In this document: positions 31,844 through 40,833 of the stretch, in pieces
Layout of the letters: each line of letters opens with the position of its first letter
Position numbering within the stretch: the stretch's first letter is position 1
Source: Oscillospiraceae bacterium
GTDB taxonomy: Bacteria; Bacillota_A; Clostridia; Oscillospirales; Oscillospiraceae
Reading direction: 5' to 3'
Assembly (NCBI GenBank): GCA_017540945.1
Contig: JAFYAB010000016.1
Location: forward strand, 1-64,000
Length of the DNA: 64,000 bases
The notes under the pieces: generated by a model
Seen by the model: the letters and a program-made list of their open reading frames with translations, nothing else
Told to the model about the DNA's origin: nothing
Databases searched by the model: none
Position numbers and translations under genes: made by a program

Positions 31844-34255
31844 ATGCCTACGCAACAGAATGAGCAGGCGGCGAATCACAACGGCTTGGAGCAGCGCCTC
31901 TCGGATCGCGCGCTTCTGATGAATCAGATCCTGAACGTGCAGCAGAATCAATATCCCGAAACCGCTGGAAGGGACTATCTGGACTATGCCAAAGCGCTGG
32001 GTAAGCTGAACGTTTTGATGGACCGGCACTCCGCCGTGGAGGATGAAGACGGCCTTCCCAAGGTTCTGGAGGAGGGTGGGAAGCAGGAGCTGATCGAAGC
32101 GATCAGGGAAACCGCCAGAACGGGCGAGACCTTCCTGCGCAGCCTCCAGACGGCGGGTCCTGCGGGCAAAACCGGGAACGTTCCCATCATGGTGACCCGG
32201 CTGCAGAATCTGCTCTTCGACGACTATGAGGTGCTCAACGCCTACAACCCCGAGGAGGCGGGCCTCTCCTTCCCGGAGCTCCAGGAGAACGCCAGGACCC
32301 AGATCGTAGACTTCCGCGGCATGGATCTCAAGAAGCTGGGCGGCGCCCAATCCACCCGGATTGCCATGACCGTGGTGGACGAGAAGGGCCGCCGCCGTGA
32401 GGGCGTCTTTACGAAGGCCTCCTACGTGAATGCCAAGGAGGATTTTGAGAAAATCCTCCGGCGCGTCAACGCCGAATATGACGAGCAGTCCTTCGAATTT
32501 CAGGCGGAGGGTTTTGCGAAAACGCTCATGGAGAAGGGGTATCGTCCGGAGGGAAAACAGAATCCTGAGGATCTGAGCGATGACGAAGTCGTACAGGGAA
32601 TGAAGGAGCAGGTCAACGGTCTGATCCCCAGGTTCAGGAAGTATCTGATCGACCGCCAGGAAATGATTCGGGACATAAAGCCGGAAGACGCGTCGGAGGA
32701 GCTGCTGATCGGACACCTTTCCCAGAAGATCCAAGCTGGATTACGCAAAGGAGAAAAGCCGAAAGCGCTGCTGAACGACATGGGCTACAACGCTGAAACG
32801 ATGAGCAGCCAGGCTTTCTCGATTCTGGAGAAGGGACTGACCCGATACTCGTACAACGTTTCCAATATCACAAATACCAAAACGCTGCTGCTGAAGGAAG
32901 GGGATCGGCTGGATCAGCGCAACAGCGCCATGAGCGCCGTGGCGTCCCTGCTGGGGGTCCCGAATCTGGTGGCCCGCGCCGAGAACATGAAGTACCTGGA
33001 CGAGCAGGGCGACGTCCAGGAGGGCACCTTCATGGAGTTTTCCAAGGGACTGGACTTGTATGGCAATTTTCAAAACCTGAAATACGTCAACGACAAGCCT
33101 TTCTCGCCGCCTGCCGGGGTCTTCAAATCCCTGGCGGACCTGCAGATTCTGGACTATATCTGCGGCAACGTGGATCGTCACGGCGCCAACATGACCTACA
33201 TTGTGGACGATGAAGGCGTCTTTCAGGGCGTTCAGGCCATCGACAACGATTCCTCCTTCGGACTTAGCGTTCCGGGAAAGAATGGAAAATACAACATGCT
33301 CCACGGGACAGACAGCCTTCGCGTCATGAGCGCCAGCATGGCGGAGCGGGTCAAGAGCCTGAGCCCGGACATGCTGCGCTTCGCCCTCCGGGGACGGGGC
33401 CTGAAGGAAGAGGAGCTGGGGGTCGCCTGCCGGCGTCTGACAGATCTTCAGGATGCAATCCGGACACGCAGCAAAGTGGCTGCCAATTCAGAAGAGGTGG
33501 AAAATGCCGGGACCACCCTCTGCGTGATGGGGGATGACGCGCTGAAGTCGCTGAAGCTCGACAGCGTTATGAAGACCGAGGGCAACATCATCCATAGCGT
33601 GGTGACGAGGTACGTTGCGCTTGTGAAAAGGGTACGCCATCTTAACCCCTACGATCCCAAGGCGCGGCGGGAGGAGGCGAAGCCCTTGCGGGAGGTGGGC
33701 ACCACCGACCGCAGGTACGTGGCCGGTGGCATTGCCGATTCCATGCAGGGCATGTCCCGGGCCATCCAGAACTCCGTCACGGGCTTCAAGGTGGGGAATC
33801 TGTCCTCCTTCCTGCGCAGCTCCGACCAGTTCCGGAGCATGGTCAAGGCCGTCAAGAACGCCAAGGCCACGGCAGACAGGATCCGGAAGGAGATCGGCGG
33901 GGACAGGGAGCATCTGGACCGTTCCGATGCGCGGGTGAAAGAGCAGCGGGAAAAGGCCGACCAGGCCATGCAGAAGGTCCGCGAGGCCGCGGAGACCTAC
34001 CTGCAGAAGAAGGTCCGAGAGCGGGGAGGAAGCATCGAAAACGTGCAGGGCAAGAACGAATACGAGCGGAAGCGCATCGAATATGCCCAGAAGCTTCTGA
34101 AAGAGGTGGCGGAATACGAGGCGCTCAGCAATCCCCAAAACGAGGAAATCAAAAAGGAGAAAACGCAGGCTGTGGAACGGGCCCGCCACGCCGGCCTCCG
34201 GAAACCCAAGCCCGACAAGCCCAGCAATCCCAGAAGCGGAAACCGCAGAATTTAG
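31844..34255 (+). CDS. Giant-family member C: PI3/4-kinase-HipA-like protein
   Basis: An 803-residue paralogue of member B. ARTQIVDFRGMDLKKLGG precedes the N-lobe strand RRREGVFTKASYV (~187). A longer helical insert follows, then RNSAMSAVASLLGVPNLVAR, EGTFMEFSKGLD, the loop DYICGNVDRHGANM (~436-449) and AIDNDSSFGL (~464). All catalytic-type residues (D, R, H, N and the DND) are present. The shared helical module reads RSSDQFRSMVKAVKNA, AAETYLQKKVRERGG and KRIEYAQKLLKEV (~656-770). The tail is basic and Pro/Asn-rich (RKPKPDKPSNPRSGNRRI). The start MPTQQ follows AAGAAAGGAATGATGCT. It ends 39 bp before the 56-bp palindrome that separates the two gene blocks. Confidence 0.8.
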   Translation: MPTQQNEQAANHNGLEQRLSDRALLMNQILNVQQNQYPETAGRDYLDYAKALGKLNVLMDRHSAVEDEDGLPKVLEEGGKQELIEAIRETARTGETFLRSLQTAGPAGKTGNVPIMVTRLQNLLFDDYEVLNAYNPEEAGLSFPELQENARTQIVDFRGMDLKKLGGAQSTRIAMTVVDEKGRRREGVFTKASYVNAKEDFEKILRRVNAEYDEQSFEFQAEGFAKTLMEKGYRPEGKQNPEDLSDDEVVQGMKEQVNGLIPRFRKYLIDRQEMIRDIKPEDASEELLIGHLSQKIQAGLRKGEKPKALLNDMGYNAETMSSQAFSILEKGLTRYSYNVSNITNTKTLLLKEGDRLDQRNSAMSAVASLLGVPNLVARAENMKYLDEQGDVQEGTFMEFSKGLDLYGNFQNLKYVNDKPFSPPAGVFKSLADLQILDYICGNVDRHGANMTYIVDDEGVFQGVQAIDNDSSFGLSVPGKNGKYNMLHGTDSLRVMSASMAERVKSLSPDMLRFALRGRGLKEEELGVACRRLTDLQDAIRTRSKVAANSEEVENAGTTLCVMGDDALKSLKLDSVMKTEGNIIHSVVTRYVALVKRVRHLNPYDPKARREEAKPLREVGTTDRRYVAGGIADSMQGMSRAIQNSVTGFKVGNLSSFLRSSDQFRSMVKAVKNAKATADRIRKEIGGDREHLDRSDARVKEQREKADQAMQKVREAAETYLQKKVRERGGSIENVQGKNEYERKRIEYAQKLLKEVAEYEALSNPQNEEIKKEKTQAVERARHAGLRKPKPDKPSNPRSGNRRI

Positions 34256-34293
34256 CCGGAAGCGTCACAAGGGAGCTCCGGCACGGACCCCGC

Positions 34294-34349
34294 CGGGAAA
34301 CAAAGGACGATCGTGTGTCCGCGGACACACGATCGTCCTTTGTTTCCCG
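34294..34349 (+). repeat. Perfect 56-bp palindrome between convergent giant genes
   Basis: The arm CGGGAAACAAAGGACGATCG (34294-34313) and the next eight bases TGTGTCCG are followed at once by their exact reverse complement, with the centre between 34321 and 34322 and no loop. A further GCACGG/CCGTGC pair flanks it. It stands midway between the stops of members C (rightward) and D (leftward), so it could be a two-way terminator, a cruciform or a recombination scar. Confidence 0.9.
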
Positions 34350-34363
34350 AAGCCGTGCTCAGC

Positions 34364-37300
34364 TTACCCGAGCCCCATTTTATTGTTCTTCTTATTCTTG
34401 GCCTTCGGCTCTGCGCTGACCTGCTTCTGCTCCTCCTTGCTGGCGCTCTTCGACAGTTCGGCATCTTTCTTCGGATTCAAATACTCGCTGCACTTCGTTT
34501 TGAGGAGCTGCTCCAGATTCGCATCGATGTCCTGATAAACGATACTCTCCATGAAACTGGAGTCCTCTACGACGGATTTCGTTTTTTCATTCAGATCTTT
34601 CAGATTCGGCTGGTCGTTCTTGTCCTTGTACATCTGCGGGACGAGATAGCCCGCGACGCGGACGCGGACCGCCATGTCGCGCGCTTTGTGCAAGGCTTCC
34701 GGAATCTCATTTCTCAAGTAGGGCAAGTTGTCCTTCTCGCATTGCTGTTTGCGCTGCAGCTCGGTTTCTTCAAATTTCTGCTTTTCCTCGGTGCATTTTT
34801 TCACGGCGTCGCTGTAGATCGTATTGAGCTGTTGGTACACGTCGTCGGCGTAGAGCGTCTGCGGGAGCGCCGGAACCTTGATGTCGGGAGCCAGGGCAGC
34901 GTCCTCGCGGATAGCTGCGTGAAACAGATTCTGCGCATTCTGGAAGCTCTTCGATTTATTGTGCCATGTGGCGACGGTTTTGTTTTTATCCTGAACAATG
35001 CTTTCCAGGAGGCTGCTTCCCATACCGGGGACGTCGAGCAGCTTCGTCGTCATCTGTCTGAGCGATTTTGAGTTCGCCATTTCGTCGGGCTTGTGCACCT
35101 TCCTGCAGGCGTAGGCACGGCAGGCCCACATCTCCGCATCTTCCTGCAGCTTCTGCACATCCTTCTCCATCTTTTCCAAGGCGGCCTTCTCGCGGTCGGA
35201 GATCTGCTTGTCCTTCCCGCCCTCTGCGGTCTGCTTGTCCTTCCCGCCCTCTGCGGCCTGCCTGCGCTTTTCGAGCTCTGCCTTCAGCGAGTCGAGCTCA
35301 TCTTTTATCTCGGCCGCATTATGGATCGCGTCACGGAATACCCTGATGCAGCTTTTGTTCCCGTAATCTTGTTCCATATTCCGATAGTAACGATCATAAT
35401 CATCCAGGTATTGGAGCGCACCATAACCCTTCCACGCATCGTTCAGCACATCCTGCCGCGCATCAAAGATCGCCCTCCGTTTGCTGCAGCTCTCCTGGCT
35501 GTGGTAATCCTCGTTGGCTTTGGCGTCCGCCGCCGCCTGCTTTTTTCCCAGCATACCGTTCAGAAGATTCAGGAAATCTGCTTTACCGTCGGTCTGTACG
35601 TTTCTGGCGCCCCACTGATCCGAACTCAGCCGTTTGACCTCCATCGTTTTTTGCAGCGATTCCAGTCGATTGGGGTCGGCTTTCAGGTATGCTTTCTGGT
35701 CCTCCGGGCTCATTTTCCTGTAGTTCTCCAATGCGTCCAGCGCTTGCAGTTTTGCGTTCTTTTCCTGCGCCTGCTTTTCTTCGAGCTGTTTCCGCTCTTT
35801 TTCTACCTGTTCGTCGTAAGCGTTCAGCGCCTGTTGGAGCAGATCCGGCTTTTCCGCCCGCTTGGGGTCGAAGCAGTCCTGGAAGGTCTTGCCGTCGACG
35901 ATCGCATCGGGGTCAGGCTTGCCGTTGGGAAGCTTCGGCATGGCTTCCATCAGCGGCTTCACGACGAAGTCGTACTTCTTGCGGTCGAACTTGCCATCCG
36001 TGAAAACGCGTGGATTCTTGGACAGGCCGTTGATCGCCTCCATCACCGTGAGCTGGTTCTTGTCATACTTGTAATACTTCGGGCTGACGTAGTGGTAGTC
36101 GCCGAGCTTCGTCTTGCGCACCTCGTTGATCCGGTCGAACTGCGCCTGGATGCCTGGGGGGAATTCTCCCTTCTCGTTCGGCTCGCTGACGCTCATCATC
36201 AGGTCGAGGCAGGCCTTGAAGCGCTGGCGCCCGGACTCGAAGAAGCGCACGGATTTCTTGCCCTTCGTATAGGCGAAGCAGGCCTCGCGCACCTTTGTGT
36301 CGAGGTCGGCGCTGTACATTTCGGGACTGCTGGCGGCCTGGTAGGCCTGCAGGGCGGCCCGCGCCATGTTGTTGTACTCCTTGCTGCCGCTGAGCTTGAG
36401 TTCTTCGGGCTTTTTGGTCAGGTCCGCGTCGGTGACGCCGAGGCGTTCGAGCATGGCGCGCAGCGACTCGCTGCGCTTCTCCTTCAACGCCTGGTTGCGC
36501 TTCTCCTCCTCTGCCTTCTTCTGCTGCGCTTCCTGCTCTTCGAGCCGGCGCTGCGCTTCCTCCTGCTCCGCCTTTCTCTGTTTCGCCGCTTCGGGGTTGA
36601 ACACCTCCTCCTGCACCGTCTCGTACAGGGTCCCTGCCTTTGCCGCCTTGACCGCCGCCGGCGTATTCAGGAATGCCATCAGCTCCTTGTTTTGGCGCAG
36701 CTCATAGGTCTTTGCCGCCGTCAGGATGGGGTGGGCGTCGACCTCGTACATCGGCCGCATCTTTTTTTTGTCAACTTTGTTAAATTCTGGAGTTTGTTGA
36801 TAGGGGAGATAGGCTTCCTTCATGCCTCTGAAGGGTTCCTTCACGGCCAGGATGCCCAGCATCGCGTCCAGGTTTTTCGGTGACGGCGCGTCGGTTTCGA
36901 TGGAATCCCGATAAGCGATCTCCGCGTTCGCGCGGGTCGGCGCGTCCTTGCGGGGGGTAGGCAGGGGCAGGTTGCATCTGTGCAGCAGTACCTTCGCGTA
37001 ATGGGCGAATTCAGGCATTTCCGCCCATTTCTCCTCCTTGATGCCGGCCATCATGCCGTAAACATCCAGGATGCCGTTGGTCTTTCCCAACTGGCTCGTA
37101 TTTGCTTTGCTATTGAAAATCAGCTGCGCCAGCTTGGGGTAAATTTGTACGCTGGGACCCTCCATACCTTTGGCGCACATCACATTGTATTCGTTGGAGT
37201 AGGTATCCCTCGACGAGAGCTGCGGGTACTTTTTGAACATGGAATCCCAGTCGGTCAGAAGGGTGGAGATGCTCCATTCCTCCTCGGGAGACTCCTTCTT

Positions 37301-37441
37301 CTCCTTCGCCGCCTTCTCCCTGACCTTCTCTTCGCCCATCCCGAAGCCGCAATGCTGCGCGGGATCCTCATCATAGTCCTTCGCTTGGAATCCAAGGTGC
37401 TCTTCCATCTGCGCATAGGACAAAATCATATACTTTGGCAT
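34364..37441 (-). CDS. Giant-family member D: large helical protein, paralogue of E
   Basis: A 1025-residue soluble protein without signal or membrane spans. The first ~250 residues match member E closely (EEKWAEMPEFAHYAK and the following RKCNLPLP/HRCNLPLP-type segment). Residues ~281-321 are a Gln/Glu coiled coil (AEQEEAQRRLEEQEAQQKKA). The shared module lies at ~345-430: GSKEYNNMARAALQAYQAA then AYTKGKKSVRFFESGRQRF. From ~625 to the end runs the C-terminal domain also found in E and F, opening GKKQAAADAK. A 27-bp duplication at about 35202-35255 gives AEGGKDKQ twice. The end is KNKKNNKMGLG. There is no kinase motif. Function unknown; it is last in the leftward run G-F-E-D. Confidence 0.75.
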   Translation of the reverse strand: MPKYMILSYAQMEEHLGFQAKDYDEDPAQHCGFGMGEEKVREKAAKEKKESPEEEWSISTLLTDWDSMFKKYPQLSSRDTYSNEYNVMCAKGMEGPSVQIYPKLAQLIFNSKANTSQLGKTNGILDVYGMMAGIKEEKWAEMPEFAHYAKVLLHRCNLPLPTPRKDAPTRANAEIAYRDSIETDAPSPKNLDAMLGILAVKEPFRGMKEAYLPYQQTPEFNKVDKKKMRPMYEVDAHPILTAAKTYELRQNKELMAFLNTPAAVKAAKAGTLYETVQEEVFNPEAAKQRKAEQEEAQRRLEEQEAQQKKAEEEKRNQALKEKRSESLRAMLERLGVTDADLTKKPEELKLSGSKEYNNMARAALQAYQAASSPEMYSADLDTKVREACFAYTKGKKSVRFFESGRQRFKACLDLMMSVSEPNEKGEFPPGIQAQFDRINEVRKTKLGDYHYVSPKYYKYDKNQLTVMEAINGLSKNPRVFTDGKFDRKKYDFVVKPLMEAMPKLPNGKPDPDAIVDGKTFQDCFDPKRAEKPDLLQQALNAYDEQVEKERKQLEEKQAQEKNAKLQALDALENYRKMSPEDQKAYLKADPNRLESLQKTMEVKRLSSDQWGARNVQTDGKADFLNLLNGMLGKKQAAADAKANEDYHSQESCSKRRAIFDARQDVLNDAWKGYGALQYLDDYDRYYRNMEQDYGNKSCIRVFRDAIHNAAEIKDELDSLKAELEKRRQAAEGGKDKQTAEGGKDKQISDREKAALEKMEKDVQKLQEDAEMWACRAYACRKVHKPDEMANSKSLRQMTTKLLDVPGMGSSLLESIVQDKNKTVATWHNKSKSFQNAQNLFHAAIREDAALAPDIKVPALPQTLYADDVYQQLNTIYSDAVKKCTEEKQKFEETELQRKQQCEKDNLPYLRNEIPEALHKARDMAVRVRVAGYLVPQMYKDKNDQPNLKDLNEKTKSVVEDSSFMESIVYQDIDANLEQLLKTKCSEYLNPKKDAELSKSASKEEQKQVSAEPKAKNKKNNKMGLG

Positions 37442-37528
37442 AGTTTTTCTCCTTGATCCTGCCCTGCGCGGAAAATCCGCCGCGGCAGTTCTAAATCTTT
37501 CAGATTAAGCCGTTCAAAACACGGGATC

Positions 37529-40500
37529 TCAGCCAACCCCCATTTTCGGCTTGTCGTTGGACTTCTTTTTCTTCTTGTCGTTTCCGCCGGCGGCGACGTT
37601 GGGCTGGTCCTTTTCAGCCGCCTTCTGCAGATGCTGATCGCAGAGGTTCCGGACCGTCTGCAGCAGATGATTGCTCAGCTCCTGATTCAAGGTATCCACC
37701 ATGAGCTTGCCGTTCCGGATAACCGTTTCCGTCTCGTCACTCAGCTTTTTCAGATCCGGCGCGGCGTTCGGGTCGGGGTACATCTTCTCAAGGAGGCGGC
37801 TCGCGACGGCGCTGCGGATCATCGTGGTGCGCGCTTCGTGCATGCCTTCCGGCATCGCTCCCTTCGCGAAGTACACGGGCTCCGGCTCGGGCTCGCCCTG
37901 CTTCTCCTCCTCCGGCTTGGCCAGGTAATCGAGATACGCCTTCTGCTTGGCCTTGCATTCCGTGAAGCGCGCTTGCTCGGCGTCGTCGAACTTCTTCTTC
38001 TCCGTGTCCCAGCGCTGCTTGGCGGCCGTGCCCGCCTCCACCAGCTCTTTTTGCACGTCGGCGACGGTGAGCGTCTGCGGCAGGCCCTGCTTTTTTTCCA
38101 ACCGGCCGGTGACGTGGTCATATCGGATGGTGTTGTTAAACTTGATCTGCGCGTTTTTGAAATACTCGGAATTCATATCGAATCCCCGTGATTGGTTTTT
38201 AGTGCTCATGGTGACGCTGTGTTGGAGCGACGTTCTCAGGGATTCAATCTTGTCCATCTTGTCCGCCAGCTTCTTGAGCTCCGCCATGTCCACCGCCTCG
38301 TCGGGCTTGAACAGCTTGGTACAGGCAAAGGCGGCGCAGGCACAGCGGCCCGCCTCCCGATACGCCTGCTCATCAGAGGCGGGGGCGTTCATATACGCAT
38401 TTTCACGACCAAAGCCCTGGTTACCTTCTTTGGCCAGTTCCTGGGCCCTTCGCTGCGACTGTCTGTACGATCCCATTTTGATCCAGCATTGGTCAAGCAT
38501 GTTGTAATAAAGATCGGCGGCGCAACGTTGTTCTTCGGGCAGAGCCTTATTCGCCTGCCGATTGTAGCTAACCTGTTTGACATAGTTGAGATTGAGATAA
38601 TCCTTCTCCCACGCATCGCTCAACTCCATCTGCTTTGCGTCGAAGAGCTTCCCGCGCAGATCGACCAGCTCTTGACGTTGGTATTTCGCGGTTTCTTCGT
38701 CGTCCGCCGCAGCCTGCTTCTTAGGCAGAACGTCGTACAGCAGCTTCGTAAACGCTTCTTTTGTGTCTTTCGCGATCTTCTCCGCATTCTCTTTGTCCGT
38801 CTGATTCGCCAGCTCTTGCGCGGCCGTCTCATGATTTGCGAGGCTCTCCTCCATCATCCTGGGCCTTAGCCTCGCGAACTCCTTCGCTTCTTCCCGCCGG
38901 ATAGCTTCCTGCTTCTCCAGACGCTCTCTCTCTTTCCGCTCCGCTTCCTCGACCTTGCGCCGCTCTTCCTCAAGCTTGCGCTGCTTTTCCTCTTCGAGCC
39001 TGCGCTGCTTCTCCCGTTCCTGCTCTTCGGCCTGGCGCTGTCGTTCGGCGCGCCATTCTTTATCACGCTCCTCCTGCTGCGCCTTCTCAATTTTCTTGTA
39101 TTCATTTCTTGCTTTCGCGATCGGGCTGTTGAGCAGGGGATTCTCGACGGGGTTGAAGACGTCAACCATGTAAAAGTCGTCGACGAGGGCCCGGCGGTCA
39201 ATTTCGCCGTTGGACAGCCTGGGCCAGGATTCCTCCAGCGCTTTCAGGACGGTATCGTACCTGAGCTTGTTCGGCTTGTTATTCTCATCTGTCGCATAGC
39301 TGTGCGTGGGCAGTCCGTCCAGCGCCTGCTGCACCGTGATCTGATTCTTTTGGAACTTGAAATACCTGGGGCTGACGTAGTTGGGGTCGCCCTCCTTCGC
39401 CTTCCGCACCTCGTTGATCCGTGCGAACTCTTTCTGGATGTCCTCGCGGAATTCTCCCTTCTCGTTCGGCCCGCTGACGCTCATCATCAGCTCGAGGCAG
39501 GTGTCGAAGCGCTTGCGCCCGGACTCGAAGAAGCGCACGGATTTCTTGCCCTTCGTATAGGCGAAGCAGGCGTTGCGAACCTTATCGTCCAGGTCGATGT
39601 TGTAAGCCTCTTCGCCGCTGGCGGACTGGTAGGCCTCCAGGGCGGCCCGCGCCATGTTGTTGTACTCCGTGCTGCCGCTCAGCTTGAGATCCTCGGGGTT
39701 CTTGGCAATGTCCGCGTCGGTCACGCCGAGACGCGTGAGCAGTTCGCGCAGGTCCTCGCGGCGCTTCTTCTGCACCGCCCTGCCGCGTTCCACCTTCTCC
39801 TCCGCCGCTCGCTGCTTTTCCCGCTCCAAACGCTGGCGTTCGGCCTCCTCCTGGGCTGCTTTCGCCTTCGCCGCCGCTTCGGGGTCAAATACGCGCTCAT
39901 TCACCAGCTGGGACAGGGTCCCTTCTTTTGCGGCCTTGACCGCTTCGGCCGTATTCAGGAGCTCTATTACAGCCTTGTTTTGGCTCAGTTCATATTCGGA
40001 GGCCGCCGTCAGGATGGGATGGGCGTATACCGTGTACATCTCCACAGCATCATCATCTTTTAACGTATACTCACTATGGTGTTCATAGGGGATACAGGCG
40101 TCCACATCTACTGTGAAGGGCGCCCGCACGGCAAGAATGCCCAGCATCGCCTGCAGGTTTTTCTCCGATGGTTCATCCCCTTCGATTGCTTTGATATAGT
40201 TTTCCTCCGCCTCCTTGCGGGTCGGAGGGTCCTTGCGGGGGGCTGGCAGCGGCAGGTTGCATTTCCGCATCAGCAGCTTGGCGTAGTGGGCAAACTCGGG
40301 CATCTCCGCCCATTTCTCCTCCTTGACGCCGGCTACCACGCTGTAAAGCGGGGTGGTTCCGTTGTGCTCTCCGATTTCTTCTTTTTTATTTTTGAAAATA
40401 TGATCCGCATAATTTTTAAACTGGATGATAATTGCACTTTCTTTGTTAGAATTGACGATTACATGGCCCGTGTTGTCATAGGTTGATTTTTCTTTGAGCT

Positions 40501-40723
40501 GGGGGTACTTATAATTAAACATGTCCCCCCAACCGGTCAGAAGGGTGATGAGGCTCCAATCCTTCTCGGGAAGCGTGGCCTTTTCCTCCTTCGCCTTCTG
40601 CCTCGCGGCATCCCAACCTATACCTAAACCGCAGTAATCTCCCGGATAGATTTCAGAGTCTACCGCCATCCCGTTCATGTACTCGACCATCTCAGGGTAG
40701 GAAAAAACGTGATACTTTGGCAT
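37529..40723 (-). CDS. Giant-family member E: large helical protein, paralogue of D
   Basis: A 1064-residue protein built like member D: a conserved N-terminal ~250 residues, a coiled coil at ~278-322 (EEAERQRLEREKQRAAEEKV), the shared module at ~345-430 (GSTEYNNMARAALEAYQSA, AYTKGKKSVRFFESGRKRF), a long second coiled coil at ~542-618 (EREKQRRLEEEKQRKLEEER) that D lacks, then the C-terminal domain from ~664 (LPKKQAAADDEE) also seen in F. The tail is DKKKKKSNDKPKMGVG. It begins MPKYHVFSYPEMVEY behind AAAGGAGAATAAGATT. A copy of these first codons and their leader survives as a relic at 45561-45605. Function unknown. Confidence 0.75.
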   Translation of the reverse strand: MPKYHVFSYPEMVEYMNGMAVDSEIYPGDYCGLGIGWDAARQKAKEEKATLPEKDWSLITLLTGWGDMFNYKYPQLKEKSTYDNTGHVIVNSNKESAIIIQFKNYADHIFKNKKEEIGEHNGTTPLYSVVAGVKEEKWAEMPEFAHYAKLLMRKCNLPLPAPRKDPPTRKEAEENYIKAIEGDEPSEKNLQAMLGILAVRAPFTVDVDACIPYEHHSEYTLKDDDAVEMYTVYAHPILTAASEYELSQNKAVIELLNTAEAVKAAKEGTLSQLVNERVFDPEAAAKAKAAQEEAERQRLEREKQRAAEEKVERGRAVQKKRREDLRELLTRLGVTDADIAKNPEDLKLSGSTEYNNMARAALEAYQSASGEEAYNIDLDDKVRNACFAYTKGKKSVRFFESGRKRFDTCLELMMSVSGPNEKGEFREDIQKEFARINEVRKAKEGDPNYVSPRYFKFQKNQITVQQALDGLPTHSYATDENNKPNKLRYDTVLKALEESWPRLSNGEIDRRALVDDFYMVDVFNPVENPLLNSPIAKARNEYKKIEKAQQEERDKEWRAERQRQAEEQEREKQRRLEEEKQRKLEEERRKVEEAERKERERLEKQEAIRREEAKEFARLRPRMMEESLANHETAAQELANQTDKENAEKIAKDTKEAFTKLLYDVLPKKQAAADDEETAKYQRQELVDLRGKLFDAKQMELSDAWEKDYLNLNYVKQVSYNRQANKALPEEQRCAADLYYNMLDQCWIKMGSYRQSQRRAQELAKEGNQGFGRENAYMNAPASDEQAYREAGRCACAAFACTKLFKPDEAVDMAELKKLADKMDKIESLRTSLQHSVTMSTKNQSRGFDMNSEYFKNAQIKFNNTIRYDHVTGRLEKKQGLPQTLTVADVQKELVEAGTAAKQRWDTEKKKFDDAEQARFTECKAKQKAYLDYLAKPEEEKQGEPEPEPVYFAKGAMPEGMHEARTTMIRSAVASRLLEKMYPDPNAAPDLKKLSDETETVIRNGKLMVDTLNQELSNHLLQTVRNLCDQHLQKAAEKDQPNVAAGGNDKKKKKSNDKPKMGVG

Positions 40724-40754
40724 AATCTTATTCTCCTTTATATTTTTAGGTGAC

Positions 40755-40833
40755 GAAAACTGAATGGTACAGGGGAGTCTGCTTCCCTGCTGTTTGTCAG
40801 GCCTTCAGGCCGGGCTTGTTGTTTTTCTTCTTG
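40755..40833 (-). repeat. 79-bp repeat over the 3' end of member F, copy 1
   Basis: This stretch covers the last codons of member F and the following spacer. It matches 45643-45721 at 75 of 79 positions. Homology continues through the spacer into the first codons of member E on one side and the relic at 45561-45605 on the other. Confidence 0.85.
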
